Assembly (NCBI GenBank): GCA_003008705.1
Contig: PDUO01000082.1
Coordinates: forward strand, 62,001 to 126,000
DNA: 64,000 nt
Direction of reading: 5' to 3'
Origin: Pezicula radicicola
Lineage: Eukaryota > Ascomycota > Leotiomycetes > Helotiales > Dermateaceae
The position numbers and the translations under genes are program-made. The notes beneath the pieces were generated by a model. It was given only the letters and a program-made list of their open reading frames with translations. It made no database searches and had not been told where the DNA came from. Below, in pieces: positions 1 to 12,440 of the stretch; position 1 is the stretch's first letter; the number at the start of each line of letters is the position of its first letter.

Positions 1-436
1 CTCATGGCCATTACTAAAGACAAGGGAGTTGATGGCGCCGTAGATACAATGGGACATCCTGAAATCGTGAGACAGCTTCTTGAGTCCGCGGCCAAAAGAG
101 GTGTAGTATTAACGATTGATGTTAGTAGTGTGAGCATCTCCAGAAGCCTAAGAGGGCCTTTACCCGCATCTCCTACCGCTGCTGATAAGATTCTAGCTCA
201 TCGCAGAAGTGTCAACTAATATATTCAACACTGCCAACTCTGGCCGAACATATGTCAGGTGCGCCATGGGAAGCTGTTACCTTCAAGAGTTCATCCCGGT
301 GCTGCTTACTGCCCGTCACGATGGCAAATTCCCATTCATGGACTTGATCAAGAAGTACACAGCAGAGGATATGGAGATAGCTGCAGAGGAGGTCCTGGAT
401 GGGAGCGTAGTCAAGGTGGTGTTAGTCTGGAAATGA
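1..436 (+). CDS. zinc-type alcohol dehydrogenase, C-terminal part (partial at window edge)
   Basis: This is the 3' end of a medium-chain, zinc-dependent alcohol dehydrogenase (aryl-alcohol/benzyl-alcohol dehydrogenase-like), an NAD(P)-dependent enzyme that interconverts alcohols and aldehydes. Two frames are joined by a 67-nt intron at 130-196 (GTGAGC donor, CTAG acceptor), giving exons 1-129 and 197-436. The first exon holds the end of the Rossmann fold (GVDGAVDTMG, then a GVVLTID strand). The second holds the family's C-terminal run (RTYV, EFIPVLL, DGKFPF, DLIKKY) and ends at TGA 434-436. The catalytic zinc ligands and the GxGxxG motif would lie before base 1. With the splice the gene looks intact, not frameshifted. 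Its closeness to the P450 downstream suggests it belongs to the same metabolic block. Confidence 0.75.
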
Positions 437-1004
437 TGAATATTTCAGGCGTTTGATGAAGATACTTCTACGTAGGATAATATTATTGATTAAAATAAAT
501 AAAATAAAATAAATGCAGGAAGACTCTTTCTTTGCTTTCATCCTAGAGTTCAAGATACCGTGTGATAGACAAAGAGTTTTGATTTAGGTTCTGTGTACAA
601 CTCGGATTTTGTTGTTCTAATTAATCTTTGAATGTCTTAGTAGGTATAGGATGATTTGCACATCTGTGCTAGAGTGAGTAATTATTGGTATCTGTCGAAA
701 AACTCCTTGTTGGAGAGGAGTCGGCGAGTGCTTAGCGACTTGACATTTCGGAGTAGCCTTCTCCTTCCCTCGTCTAGTAGGCACTGTTCTACCACATATC
801 GGACTGTTTCAGGCCCTATGTTGCACTGGCACCTCGCTGTTTCTACGCCATTGAACCTCTCTCAATCTTTAAACAAGAAACATTAGATGTCGTCATTTGC
901 AATTTTTGGGCGGGACTCCTCGTAACATTGGAAGTTTTCTTATTCGTTATTAGTAAACAAGATGTATAATACAAACAAGATACAAAAACCAATCATAAGT
1001 AACA
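437..1004. other. intergenic, convergent 3' ends
   Basis: This stretch lies between the convergent stops of the dehydrogenase and the first P450. I see only an AT-rich 3' UTR-like start (AAATAAAATAAAATAAAT near 497-515). An open frame at 656-886 has no recognisable motif and is not called. Confidence 0.5.
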
Positions 1005-2787
1005 TCACACTTTCGAGGTCATGCCTAACTTCGCAGGAGCTTGCTGCCACTGCTTCGTCTCCGGATCTAAGCACTCCCTCTCTGCATCCTCCCACTCTTT
1101 AGCCACCTTCTCCGCTCTCTCCCTCGATCTCGGCTTAATCACCACAGGAAATTTCTCGGGCATGCACACAAATCCTTGCGTAAGCCTGTCCGGGTCCGGC
1201 AGAATCTTATTCCCTTGCTCATCAACTTGCGGCTCAATATCAAATGCCCACAATATCCTTGACATCCCAAGAAACAAGCTACGCTCCGCAACATGAATTC
1301 CTGGACAGATGCGGCGGCCTGCACCGAATGTGAACTGGTCGCGCTTGGTAACGTCGGGGTTAGCTGCCGCGTCTGCAAGACTTTGGTAATCATTGATGTA
1401 GCGTTCTGGGTCAAATGTCCTAGGGCTTTGATGCCGCTCGGGATCCATATGGATGGCCCATACGTTATTCATGACTCCAGCGCCTTTGGGGATGAAATAT
1501 CCTTTGTATGTGTCATCTTGAGTGACTGCGTGGGGCACAGCACCGAGGATTGTGGTTGGCATCCAGCGGAGGGTCTCTTTCATGCACGCCCGGACGTACT
1601 GTAAGTTCGGCTCGTCGTCCATGGTAGGCATGCGGTCGAGGCCTATAACACGGTCGAGCTCTCTTTGAGCTTTCTTCTGGACTTCCGGAAATAAGAGCAT
1701 TGCCTGGATGAAAGCATACAGTGTGCTTGAGGTAGTGTCTGATCCTGCCTCAAGGAGAGTGCCGGACGTGTAAGCTGCCTGGTCATCGCTAAAACCATCT
1801 GCTTTCTGTGCTTTTGCCATTCCAACACAAAAACATGGCTGTATGAGGCCCTTCCGGATCTCTTCTTTAGCCTTGAGCCAGTGGCCTAGATACAAAGCCT
1901 TCTCGTCCTTATGCAACTCTTTGGCTTTCTTCTGTGCTGGTAAGACGAAATCTGGCAATAGCCTCAGCCATGGAAAGAAGTCAATTAGGGCAGCTGTGCC
2001 TGTTTGGTTGATAGCTGCGAACTCAGAGAAACCGTCAAACAATTGCTTCATCTTCTCGTCCTCATATGTGGCTGTTCGCCAGCCAAAGACCATGGTAGTT
2101 GTCAATGCGTTCGAGTACCGCCGGATGCTTTCTAGGCATCGATCTGGCTGGTTGAGCATTTCGTAGAGCATTTGCTTATTTTCTAGTATCTGATATGGCA
2201 CATAGGATTTCGCGGCTGATACGTTGAGAAGTCCGTGGACCATTTTGCGAAACTATTGCGTTGTCAGTTCAGTAATATAGGAATCTATGAGGATAGTTCA
2301 ACCATACTGCACGCCATTTCGGTCCATAGCCCTTGTACTTGTTAGCGTCCTATTGTCCGAACAAGGGTCCGGAGAACGTACCATCATCAACAGCCGGAGA
2401 TCACCACTGCAGAGTGTCTGGCCAATATACATCTCCTGCCTGTGAGAATACATACCGCTCTTCTTATCTAGCAAGTCCTTAACTGCTTCATCGCTCGAGA
2501 GCACAATCAGAGTCTTCGTTCCCAGCATCAGGCTGTATATTGGGCCATATTCTCGAGCCCATTTTTCGAATTGGAGATGGGCGTCTTGCGAAGGCATCTA
2601 TAGTCACTTGTGTCAAGATTTAGATATGGAAACTCTAGCCGGGACACCGCACCTGATGAATGTTACCGATTAAAGGGAGAGTTGGAGGTCCAGGTGGGTA
2701 ATTTTTTGGTCTTTTCCCAATCGAAAGGAGACGCATAAGGATGGCAACAAGGCCCGCCAGAGCCAAAAAAATGTACGAAGTCAACAT
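1005..2787 (-). CDS. cytochrome P450 monooxygenase (CYP64/CYP620-like, O-methylsterigmatocystin-oxidoreductase type)
   Basis: An intact microsomal P450 of 542 aa in four exons: 2787-2653, 2597-2382, 2337-2308 and 2252-1005, with introns of 55, 44 and 55 nt. All junctions are in phase. An N-terminal membrane anchor (residues about 3-22) is followed by the proline-rich hinge NYPPGPPTLPLIGN. AGSDTTSS (about 296) is the oxygen-binding I-helix, ETLR (about 353) the ExxR motif, and FGAGRRICPG (436-445) the haem loop with the cysteine thiolate at about 443. Splicing joins the fragments into the family motif YGPKWRAFRKMVHG. The 44-nt intron has an alternative acceptor 12 nt earlier. P450s of this subgroup oxidise aromatic polyketides and many other substrates, so the substrate is unknown. 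It lies tail-to-head next to the transcription factor at 3174-5546. Confidence 0.9.
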
Positions 2788-3173
2788 GTTGTTCGATCAA
2801 GGAGCAATTGCATCTGAAATAGTCATGTATCAGTTTCCTTCGACTCAAAGTTAACTTATATAGAACCGAAATAGCATGCCTTATATATGCCAAAATCACG
2901 GGTTCCCTTGGATGCCGTGGTCTCTTCCGTTCCATGAAGCAGCTCCATAGTCGGAGACGATGTGGAGCATAGCGGACGTGGAGGTGGGAGAATGCGGGGG
3001 GCGGAGTGGGGGTGGAGTAGTGTAGTCGGTGATCGGTAGACTCCCGGGAATTGGCTCAAGCAGCAAGCAGCAAGCAAATCTACAAGTATTCGAGATGAGA
3101 ACATGGATTGTTCACTCAACGCAGAATAGCGTGTGCTGGAGTGTCTTGTTCCTCTTTGACGTGGTCTCAAATA

Positions 3174-5546
3174 CTAACATATTTGCACCTTCCGAAAGTC
3201 GGCAATTAGATCATTCACTTGCCGCATACTAGTCTGGTCGTATTGATCAAGGATCGGAGAAGGGGGTCCATTCTGTAGAGCAGTACGGCGGCTGAGACCT
3301 GTATCCAATGTGATTCCATAATCTTGCTGATTGGTACTCGAGGTTGAAATCCGATCTAAAATGAGACTTGCGAGTGACCAGTACTCCAGAGAATAGCGCG
3401 AGAATCCAACTCTTTTCCACATGTTTTCTGGATTAAGGCAGCCGTTGATGAGAACATGCGGCGGAGTACTAGAAAGCTCCCTGGAGTAGATTTCCCAGAT
3501 TCCTATCCAGTTACTGAGACCATTACGAATTGATGCTAGTTGGGCTTCTCCGCCAAAGGAGTTCTGATATTGGAAAATCAGAGCGTGAAAAGCTTCGTGA
3601 CAAGTTAATGATTTACTAGATAGGCACAAACTCTGAAAATCCTCACCTGACACAATCGCGAACAAATTGAGCGGCCCGAGGCGTGCTAAGTTCCGGTGAG
3701 TATCCCGCACGAGGACGTTCCTGCAAGCATCCTCAACTGCTGCGCGGAGAGTAAGGTAGCAAGGTGAACCTAAATCTAATATCCAACACCGAATTTCTTC
3801 ATAGCACTCATCTTCTGTGGCCGCTTGGAAGCAAGATTCCGGAAATGCCATGTGCATCCTCATTTCCTTGATAACCATTCGAGGAGGTAGGTTGTTGAAT
3901 ATAGTGAAGGCATGATCAAGTAAAAATATCCACAAGAATGTCCTACCCAGAAAATTAGAGGCTGAGAAGACAAACCGAGTACCGAGTCTTACCTAATGAG
4001 TTCTTCTCTGGCTACAAACTCACCCCAATTGAACTCCTGTTTGCTTTGTTGAGTATAGTTGACATGCTTCGCACTACCTATGCTGATATCTCTGGCAGCC
4101 TGTTCAATAATATAAATTAGACCGTCAAACAGAAGGCTTCAGACTGCTTACAGAAACAACATTGCTGTAGCGATATCGTCGCATGCGACGTTTGCTGGAA
4201 TCAGTACCTTCCCAATTCTGGAAGACAACAACCATATAAGCAGCCTGAAGAGCCTCTATCTTTCGTCGATTCGATGGAGGATGGAATGGAGCAGTATCAG
4301 TGGAGAGCGTGTCGCTGCAAAAGTCATCATCGATGAAGACCATCTCTTCTACACAATTGAACCATGTCTTCGCGCCTTCGTTATCTGCAGGGTCAGGTGA
4401 AACGCAAGCCCCTGCGACCGTGAGAGAAGAATCGGCAGAGAAGGAGCAAGACTTACCAATCAGCGCCATCGACGCGAGCAGGATCGACTTGCAGCCCGCT
4501 GGATTGAACGTAGGTCGATGCACAAAATTGACATTGGGATGCCAGATCGCCCAATAGAGCTCCAGAAACTTTCGAAGATTCGTTGACGAAAAGAACACAG
4601 AACACTTTTTCTCTAGTGCTGATGACCAGGTTATTGTTACAGCACTGTTTCGTGGCTTCACCGTTACTACCTCTTTGACAAGAAGGATAATTTCATGCGT
4701 CTTCAAAGAGAGAGGGTCATAGAGCCACGAAGATTGTAAAGGTGGAAGTGTCTCCAGTGGTTCTGTCCTAGAAGCTAGCCGCTCTGGCACCGATTGCGAA
4801 AGGGCCAGTTCACCCTTAGCTAGAATCCGAAGGACTGCTGCTAGAACCTCTTCTCTTTGAATCGAGGATCCACAGTCAAAGGAAGAGACAAACCCAGTTC
4901 GACTTGTGAAGCTATCCAGGAAGGGAAACAAGTACTCATGGCTGCTTGTATATGAAGCGTGGGTTTCTTGGGGCGGTTGAGTTTCGGTCGTCAAGTTTAT
5001 GAAGTCCAGCCAATTTGTGCTTGGGTAGTCGGAAAGGTCGCAACCTGGGAGTATGTCAAAGGCAGCCGCATCAAAATGCTCAAGGGTTCGATCATCAACG
5101 TTGAGGGAGATCAAACAACTGTTGTCTGAAAACATTGAAGCTCTATTGCCAAGGAGAGACTGGCTTCCGGTCTGGTCGCTTCGCAGAATGGTGTCGGCTT
5201 CTGGCAACATGGGATTCGAAGCATTCGACGCAAATGAATAAGAGCATAATAACGACCTCCTCTGGCAATTCTGACAAGGCTGACCAGAGCTGCAAGCTTT
5301 CTTTTGATGCACGCAGCGATCACATGCCCGTCTTCTAGTAGGAGGTGCAGATGGTCCGTTTGCTTTCCCATCACACGTTCTGAGGTGTCGTTTAAGGGCA
5401 TCAGCCCTTTGAAAAGCCCCATTGCACGAGATGCAGCGGTGTGGACGGTCAGAGCCATGAGAGTTCGTGTGCCGTTGCAAATGCTCTCGTCGTTTGTAGC
5501 ATTTGAGGCAGATGGAGCAACGATGACTCTGTGAGGCGCTCGACAT
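3174..5546 (-). CDS. C2H2 + Zn2Cys6 dual zinc-finger transcription factor with fungal TF middle domain
   Basis: A 738-aa nuclear regulator. The exons are 5546-4152, 4099-3993, 3942-3647 and 3592-3174, with introns of 52, 50 and 54 nt. The N terminus has two C2H2-type fingers (CSICLKCYKRREHLQRH and CISCNGAFQRADALKRH), followed at once by a Zn2Cys6 cluster (CDRCVHQKKACSSGQPCQNC). The middle carries the fungal-specific transcription-factor domain (YWAIWHPNVNFVH and, spliced, EELIRTFLWIFLLDH). The 54-nt intron at 3593-3646 is a multiple of three and has no stop, so an unspliced reading would add 18 false residues. Splicing restores IVSAFHALIFQYQ. An upstream TTG at 5576 is rejected in favour of ATG 5546. 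Tandem C2H2/Zn2Cys6 factors are common in secondary-metabolite clusters, so this is a likely local regulator. Confidence 0.88.
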
Positions 5547-6209
5547 GTTTAAGTTAGGAGACGCTGAGCAGATCAATCTCTCTCATTCGTAGATACGAGG
5601 AAGTAATTGCTTCTGACTTTCGGCCTGGCAACTGTGGTTTTAAGAGCATTGAAATTTGCAAGACTTGAAATGTACATTAATTAGTAAAGGATGTGTGGAT
5701 GGATGGAGATGAATGAGGATGCGGGGAAAATGGGTTGTGGAGATTATCCCCTAAAATACAAGCCACTTACGGAGGTCCCGGGCCAAAAATTCATGCGAGT
5801 TACACGCTATGAAGCCTGTAGCCCAAGCCTTATAGCGGCCTATGGCCCTGTAAATACCGCTTAAGTAGCCTGTAGCGCTCATTCGTTTAGTGCGGGGCCC
5901 ACAAGTGCTGACGTCCTAGAGCCGAAGTTTGGTTGCCGCCCTTGCTTTGGGAACCCTAATTATTGCAATTGCAGGGCGCTGAATGGACGCTCAGGCGGGG
6001 TCGTGCCAGCCGCCACCCGCTACAGCCCGCTAAAACCAAAAAGATATCCGGGAGTTGCGAGCATCCCGGCACTCTCCACTGCTTTTCTTCTCCTGACCAC
6101 ATACATCTTTGTCGTCAATCATTGATATCTATGTACAGTACTTATATATATACTTACTATCATCGACAAATTGACGACATAACATCATCTGCATCTGTAT
6201 GGCAGGAAA
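5547..6209. promoter_or_regulatory. shared promoter region of two divergent transcription-factor genes
   Basis: This 663-bp interval separates the start codons of two regulators transcribed away from each other, so it must carry both promoters. It contains the MITE-like sequence described at 5768 and a GC-rich stretch around 5880-6050. No specific operator is claimed. Confidence 0.6.
5768..5880 (+). repeat. solo end of a Tc1/mariner-like MITE family
   Basis: From TA-CGGAGG at 5768 the sequence runs parallel, with substitutions, to the inverted terminus of the complete element at 38285-38584 (shared blocks TACGGAGG, GGCCAAA/GGTCCAAA, TCATGCGA). The internal GGCCTAT/CCTGTAGC-rich style also matches. 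I do not find the opposite terminus downstream, so this is a truncated or decayed copy. The right boundary is approximate. Confidence 0.5.
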
Positions 6210-8675
6210 ATGAGTTCTTCAGATCGTCAGAGACGTGCGCTGCTGAGTTGCGACATGTGTCGCATGCGGAAGATCAAGGTCAGTGGTCCCCCCCAAATCT
6301 GATCCAGTGCCACCGCCCCCCATCTAAAAGGCCCCCTTCCTTTCAGTGCCTCCGACTCGAAGATGGATCTTGCAAACGGTGCATGAGCATTGGTCGACCA
6401 TGCGTTACCACCAACACCAGAAGTGCGCGTCCATATTACCAGACGTCCAAAGAGCAGTTCGAACTCATGGCGGTCGTTGTTCGACACTTCCTCCCGGGTG
6501 TTTCGCTGGAAAAGGATGACCTTCGACAGGCCGTTGCTGCTTTCGAAACCCAAGCACTTCCAAACACCACGATACCCGCTGTCGAGCAGCCAGGCCGAGT
6601 GGAACAAAGGGAAGGACGAGGGCAAGCACAAGGAACCCGCAAGGATGCTGAAGCAGGAAGAACAGAGGAGGTGGAAGAACACAGAGAGGAACAGCCCAGA
6701 GAAGATGAACAAGACGTAGCGGCGGATCAGTGTGGGGAAGAGGTCTACGGTAGACAATTTGGAGACGAGGGACAATGTCCAGATGAGGAACAGGGCGAAC
6801 AAGATGCAGACAAGGGGCGAGAAGAAGATGGGGGAAGGGAACAAGGACGAAATCCAAGGCAAGTTCAAGCTGAGCATGGACAGTTACGAGGTCCACAGAT
6901 TGAACAATTGCAAAGGCACCATCAACCACTTGTGTCAAGCCGGGCAATGATTGCTTCGCCCCCAGAATCTGTTTTTCATGAGGCCGTTGTGTTCCATGAC
7001 ACGATGAACATTCCCCGTAGGTGAAAACAGCTCGTCCTTGAATACGTAGAACTAACCAGTCCAGGGTTTGATAGCGGTTCGAGTTGGCCGGCGTTTCTTT
7101 CCAAAGTTCATACCTCCCTCGCATCCTCTCACAGGGGACTGCTTCAAAACCAGACATACATAGTGGATGAGTTGTGTGATGGTCACAGAGTTGATGCGGC
7201 CTACCCATGCGGTTTTCCTGCCCGAGATCAAGTCCAGCAAGCTGCCACGAAGTTCTTTTCAGAGATTAACAATGTCATGTACATAATGAGCTACGAGCAA
7301 TTTCAGCAGCATCTAGATAACATCTATCAATACAACCTACCAACCAGTAATTCGGTCATTCTTCTGATCGGCCTCATAGTCTCTTTGGATGAGAAATTTG
7401 AACATCATTTTGCCAAGGCTTGTCAGCATTTTGACATGACTTTGGAGGAGGCTTGTCTCGAGAGCGTTCAGGCTTTGATGTTATTGGTAAAAAAAATACA
7501 TAACCCGTACATCACTCGCCTCTTTATTAACCTCGACAGGGATTATGTCGTCTGAATCGAAATCAGCGAACTCTCGCCTCAGTTGTGGTCGGCTGCGCGC
7601 TCAAGATCGCCCAGTCTCTGGGTCTCCATTTGCATGAATCCACCTGGCAGGAAGAGTCTCCAGTTCGAATCGAGGGCAAAAAAAGGTTGTGGTGGTCTCT
7701 TTACGACTTGGAAATCATGCTTGCCTGCAACTTGGGTTATCCATCTGCAATATATGACGACCAATGCAGAGTTTCCTTGTGTTCTAATTCAGTAAGCAGA
7801 CCATTACCCCTTGGCCAAATCCAATACCATTAACTAACTGTTGCAGGAATTCTTCATTAGCCCGTACATCCCTCCGGGATATAGCGTCGCCTCGGCCTCG
7901 CTCAGTATAATTCTTAGCTATACCATTCGCCACGTGTACCTGGAAGCACCTGGCGTGGGTCTCTCTGAGGCAGGTACTAGTAGTCTTCTCGGCAGACTAA
8001 GGGACTGGTGGCGTAATCTCCCTGAATATCTCCGGCCCGGCTGTCCAACCGCGCCCTCGAACTTACGCGCAATCAGCTACCTTAGTCTACGGTACCACTA
8101 TATTGTTATGCTGGTAAACCGGCCGTATCTCTTATCCTTTGACTGCCCATGGACCACATAGTCCGCAGGTGTCCACGTTCATTGAGGCATGCGAGGGTGC
8201 TAACAGGAACTCAATTTCGCTGCTAAAGGATATGGCCAAAGCTGGCCTGCTCAGCAGATACAATTTCTTTGACTGTTTATATATTCTTGTAAACGGAATG
8301 GTTCTTTTCATCCGCGCGCTCAAATCTCCATCACTAGCCATCATTGAAGAAATGGAAGACTACCTTCAACTCTTTCCGCTGGCAGACCATCTCAATCTTG
8401 GGAGGGTCGGGATTTCGTCGTTTAAAGCGTTGCTTCACGATCTCAAATTCATTTGCCATCAGCCAGGGTTAGTACACGGGGCGAGATCCTCCCACAAGGT
8501 GCACTACTAATATCCTCAACTTAGACTTCAAACCCCGACTTCACTCAACAACGATGCTCTGGATACTATACTTCAGATCGATGGCGCGTTGGAGGAGTTC
8601 GAGGATTCAGCAAACCTACTGGGTCTAGGATATCCAAATGATTTTGGAATGAATCCATCTATGGTAGGGTTTTGA
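6210..8675 (+). CDS. Zn2Cys6 transcription factor, fungal TF domain
   Basis: A regulator of about 712 aa. Exons: 6210-6278, 6347-7020, 7060-7486, 7540-7791, 7847-8113, 8169-8467 and 8525-8675. The first intron splits the zinc cluster, which spliced reads CDMCRMRKIK then CLRLEDGSCKRCMSIGRPC. Residues about 90-200 are a low-complexity E/Q/R/G-rich linker. The fungal TF domain follows (RNQRTLASVVVGCALKIAQ, SLGLHLHES, RLWWSLYDLE). Two junctions are less certain. One intron is only 39 nt (7021-7059). The intron at 8114-8168 has good GTAAAC and CGCAG ends and restores the frame, but it removes a conserved-looking VNRPYLL. A one-base frameshift near 8136-8150 is the alternative. The gene is divergent from the C2H2/Zn2Cys6 factor and probably co-regulates the same block. 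Confidence 0.8.
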
Positions 8676-10564
8676 GGAAGCCTAAGTTCGGGGTTTTTAT
8701 GAAACTGGATGAATTCACATGATTATGCCGTGCCATATTATTGACAGCGACAAAATACAACTGTGCCACTTTGGCGGGTTCCGACAACCGAGTTGGACGT
8801 ACTGTAGTCCCCTTCCCTTGGCGGATCGACAGTTTCAGCTACTGTAATTATCTACTAAGTACTGTACGAAGTATAACCCGAAGATCTTAATTTGGAAGAT
8901 CCATGCATGTGCGGTCTCCGAAAGATGTGCCTTGCATTTCCAGGACATACGGAGTACCGGAAGTCAGGTTTCCCCGAGCAGAAGCTTAAGCTCGGGTTCC
9001 GTTGCCAAGGTCAGTAGACTTAGCGGCAACACGAAAGGAATAGCACAGAAGAACATACTCAACAGAGATGCCTAGAAGTAAAGATGATGGCATTACTGGT
9101 ATTTTATAGACCTACGTGAGGAAAACCGCGCTCAGGGACGCTTTGCGTTAGAAACAATATCTTTTTCGGTACGAGTATAGAAAGCAAGGAATTTTACTTT
9201 CAAACGCATTGCTACAGATGTCCACTAATAGAAGAGAACTAGAAACTCTAGGCCATTCGGTAGGTTTTGAATCCGAAATCTAATATTCCGGAGTAGAATT
9301 GATTGAAAAAAAACCCTCAGCCGTAATGATCCATGGGGGTGGTTGGGTTGTAGGGGGGACAAAGCAAGTTATATTGCCACGTCTCTAAATACAAAACGCT
9401 AGTGATAGATTTTAGGTTTGTTGTTGTCGCTCTAAACTATTGACTTTGTCCCACTATATCAGTTGATAATATACCTCTCAGAGACACGAAGGATGCATAT
9501 CTTTGGGCCCAGTCCCAGCTTCCAGGAATACTAATGAAAAAAGGGGAAAGGACATGGATTTGATGGGAACTTGAAGGCTGAAGATCCTAGTTTTGGCTAG
9601 ATTTGTACCGGTTTTTGAGTTCCTCGTACGCCATGTATAATACTCTTGTCGACTATTTTTGGGAACCTATTTTTGGTTAAATACAGAGTTCGAGGTTGAG
9701 TTTAAGTTCATTATTTAGGGTATACTAAGTTCATAGTTGAATCAACTCTTTCGGTTGATAATACACTCGTTTATATACTGTTGTGCCTTCCATGGCACTG
9801 GGTTGATGTATATATACTCCTCTTATTCCTTAGGAGACTAGGCACTAGAATGCCACCAATTAGTCAATATCACTTATTTTGGTCGACAGCTCTCAGTAGC
9901 AATTAGCAGCAATATCTTGGCGACTATAACCTTGTGCAGGGGCATCTGCCGCACCAACCTAAACCGCACCGACCTAATTCCAAAGAAATGCATACCTGTT
10001 CAATGTACAATAGAGTTTTAGAATAGTTGACACGTGGCGACTGTCGTAAGAGAATTACAATTGAAATTTCTGTAGAGCTAAGTCCTCTACAAGGTAGTTT
10101 TCATTGGTAGTAAATGTGCGGGACCTACTTCGTACAGCGTCCTCGATGTAACCTTTCGAGAGGTTGCATGCCCTGAACCTAGAGGCATGCAAGTATAGAA
10201 AAGTCCACCAATTTGGCTTAAGCAGCAAGCTTGTGGGCAATTTTCAGGGTTCATGGGAGCCTTTTTCTGCCTCTTCGGAATAGCGGAACGACTAAACAAG
10301 ACTCAGTCGCGAGCTGTTGGTATACATACATCAAAATCCTGGATTATCAAGAAACTTGCGCATTTGATATTAGTGTTTTGAAATCTTAAGAGTTGTCAGG
10401 TTGACTCTATTATTAGCGGTCATCTATAGTCCTCTTAATGGCTCCCAACTGATCTCTCAGCACGAGTATGATCCTATGATTGCTTTTGAGGAATGAGGAC
10501 TTGGGAGAATTATAGGTTTTGTTGAGAAGCAAGCGAAAGAGTGTGTTGAAGTTTGATTGTTGTT
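8676..10564. other. gene-free interval
   Basis: About 1.9 kb between the regulator and the convergent P450. Stops are frequent in all frames. A short open frame at 10055-10299 on the minus strand shows no motif. I see no RNA gene, transposon ORF or clear repeat here. Confidence 0.5.
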
Positions 10565-12440
10565 CTATTTTCCATCGTTGGTATTCCGCAGCTTGACTCG
10601 AAGTTTGAAGTCTTTCTGCTTGACAAACCAGACATTTTCGACCCTCAAAGACGGTTCTCCTCCCTCTGGTAAAAAATCAAAATTGCGTACAAGCTGCGGT
10701 ATGACCTTTGACATCTCCATTAGACTGATGTTCTTGCCAATACACGTACGAGAGCCTTGCCCAAACTATCAAATGAAGACGATGTCAGCGTGTGGCGAAG
10801 GCAGAAGAGTTTCAGGATGGAGGATGCCACAAGTAGACTCACGGTCAGAAAGTATGCTTCTCGTTTCTTGACCACCTCAGGGTCTTCTAACCAGCGCTCT
10901 GGACGGAATTCATCCACGTCAGCACCGAATACTTCTTCATTCCTGTGTGCTACCCAGGTATTGATTCCGACAACAGTCTACCGTCGCTTCCTATCAGTCT
11001 CCAAGTTCAAGCAAGCATGACATGGCGAAGAACACTTACTCCTCCTGGAAAGAATTGACCAGCAAGCTCTGCACCACCTTCTGGTACCACGCGACCAAGG
11101 ATCAATCCAGTGGCAGGATGCAGACGCAGAGCTTCCTTGATGACTGCTTGAAGGTATGGCATTTGCTGCGCTTCTTGATATGTGACAGGATTGGAGATCA
11201 AACCTTGCTCTAACATTCCATCAATCTCGCTCCTCAGTCGTGATAAGGTTTCGGGATATTTACAAAGATGGAAGACAACACTTATCAAACTTATAGAAGT
11301 CGTGTCAGAGCCAGCCCCAACGTTAGTACCGCATATATTAGCAATCTCGTCTTTGCTGATCTTACCCGGATCCGCAGCACGGATCCGTAGGAATTTTGTG
11401 ATAAAATCAGCAGGTGCATCTACATCGAATTTGGTACTTTCAATCGACGGTTCAGTCCAGCGGGCGTCGAGTCTCTTCCGAGCGAATTGTCTGATGTGGG
11501 CAAGACCTGACGTAGACTTCTGAAGGATTTTATACCAGAATAATATCGGATGCCATTCCGGGAAGATACCGACTCGGACTGCGTACTTCAGAAAATCATC
11601 GATAGAAACCATTACTCCCTCGATATCTTCACCATTATCTAGGAATCCGAATCGATCTCCGAACTATTTGTTGTTATTAGCGAGAATCTTGAAGAGAGCG
11701 CATCTCCTTACAGTTATCATGCCGATCACGTCGAAAGCATAGCACTGCAGCCAATGAGACATGTCGAATAATGTTCCATCCTTTGCAAATTCCGAGAGCC
11801 TCTTCTGGAACAATGATGTACATTCGTCGACAAATGGCTCTGATTGTACCAGACTGGTCATAGCATATGCTGCGGCTATCTTCCGTCGCCAGCCAGAGTG
11901 GATGTGTGGATCCCGTTCATCAAATAAGCCGGGTAGTACATTTGCAAGATTTTTACTTGCTTTATACCATGGAGACTAGAAAAGTTGCCCGGGTTTTAGT
12001 ACAAGCTATCCTATTGAGATAGATGGAAAGATGAAGCATAACGGTACGGTGGGAAAAGGGGAAGGAACGCGTGTTGTGGATTACCTTGATGTAACCTTTT
12101 CCACTGCCATATATGATCTTCGCCGCGGCGGGATCATCAATGCTGTACTCATTCGGAGCTATGCGGACAATGGGACCTTCAAAAAGTATTAGCAAACTAA
12201 AATCAACGGGTTAGGGCTGTTTAGATGAATACCGTATCTCCTGTGGAGTTCGATGTTGGTGAAAGGGAAAGTACTACGATAAGCTTCTCTGAAGAGCCAG
12301 GCCCTGGTGAATCTGGCTAACCAAGGTCCGGGGATACTCCTCAAAGGAGATATCAATGACTTGAATAAAGAGAAGAGGGTGACAACGAAGATGATGATGA
12401 GGCCAAGTTCGAGAGAAGAGATTGGTATTTGGTTGATCAT
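10565..12440 (-). CDS. cytochrome P450 monooxygenase (pisatin-demethylase-like)
   Basis: An intact P450 of 507 aa in six exons: 12440-12233, 12176-12085, 11975-11712, 11663-11040, 10977-10843 and 10765-10565. Introns are 56, 109, 48, 62 and 77 nt and all phases agree. The start is ATG 12440 because it directly precedes a signal anchor (residues about 11-32) and the RSIPGPWLARF hinge. The longer frame to 12608 adds a non-conserved tail. Motifs: GAGSDTTS in the I-helix, EALR as ExxR, FRPERW, and the haem loop FGQGSRTCIG at 442-451 (Cys 449). The GPWLARFTR and VRIAPNEYS runs are typical of the CYP57/pisatin demethylase-like group, which often oxidises aromatic or phytoalexin-type substrates. The actual substrate cannot be read from sequence. 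Confidence 0.9.

Noticed and set aside
656..886. 76-codon plus-strand frame after the alcohol dehydrogenase
   Set aside because: No motif, lies in the convergent 3' interval, and composition is like the flanks.
6227..7208. Long minus-strand frames opposite the Zn2Cys6 factor (6227-6877 and 6465-7208)
   Set aside because: They are antisense shadows of the purine-rich linker and zinc-cluster exons; the plus strand has the cysteine motif and spliced TF domain.
10055..10299. Overlapping minus-strand frames upstream of the P450's 3' end
   Set aside because: Two overlapping frames, no motif, no supporting splice structure.
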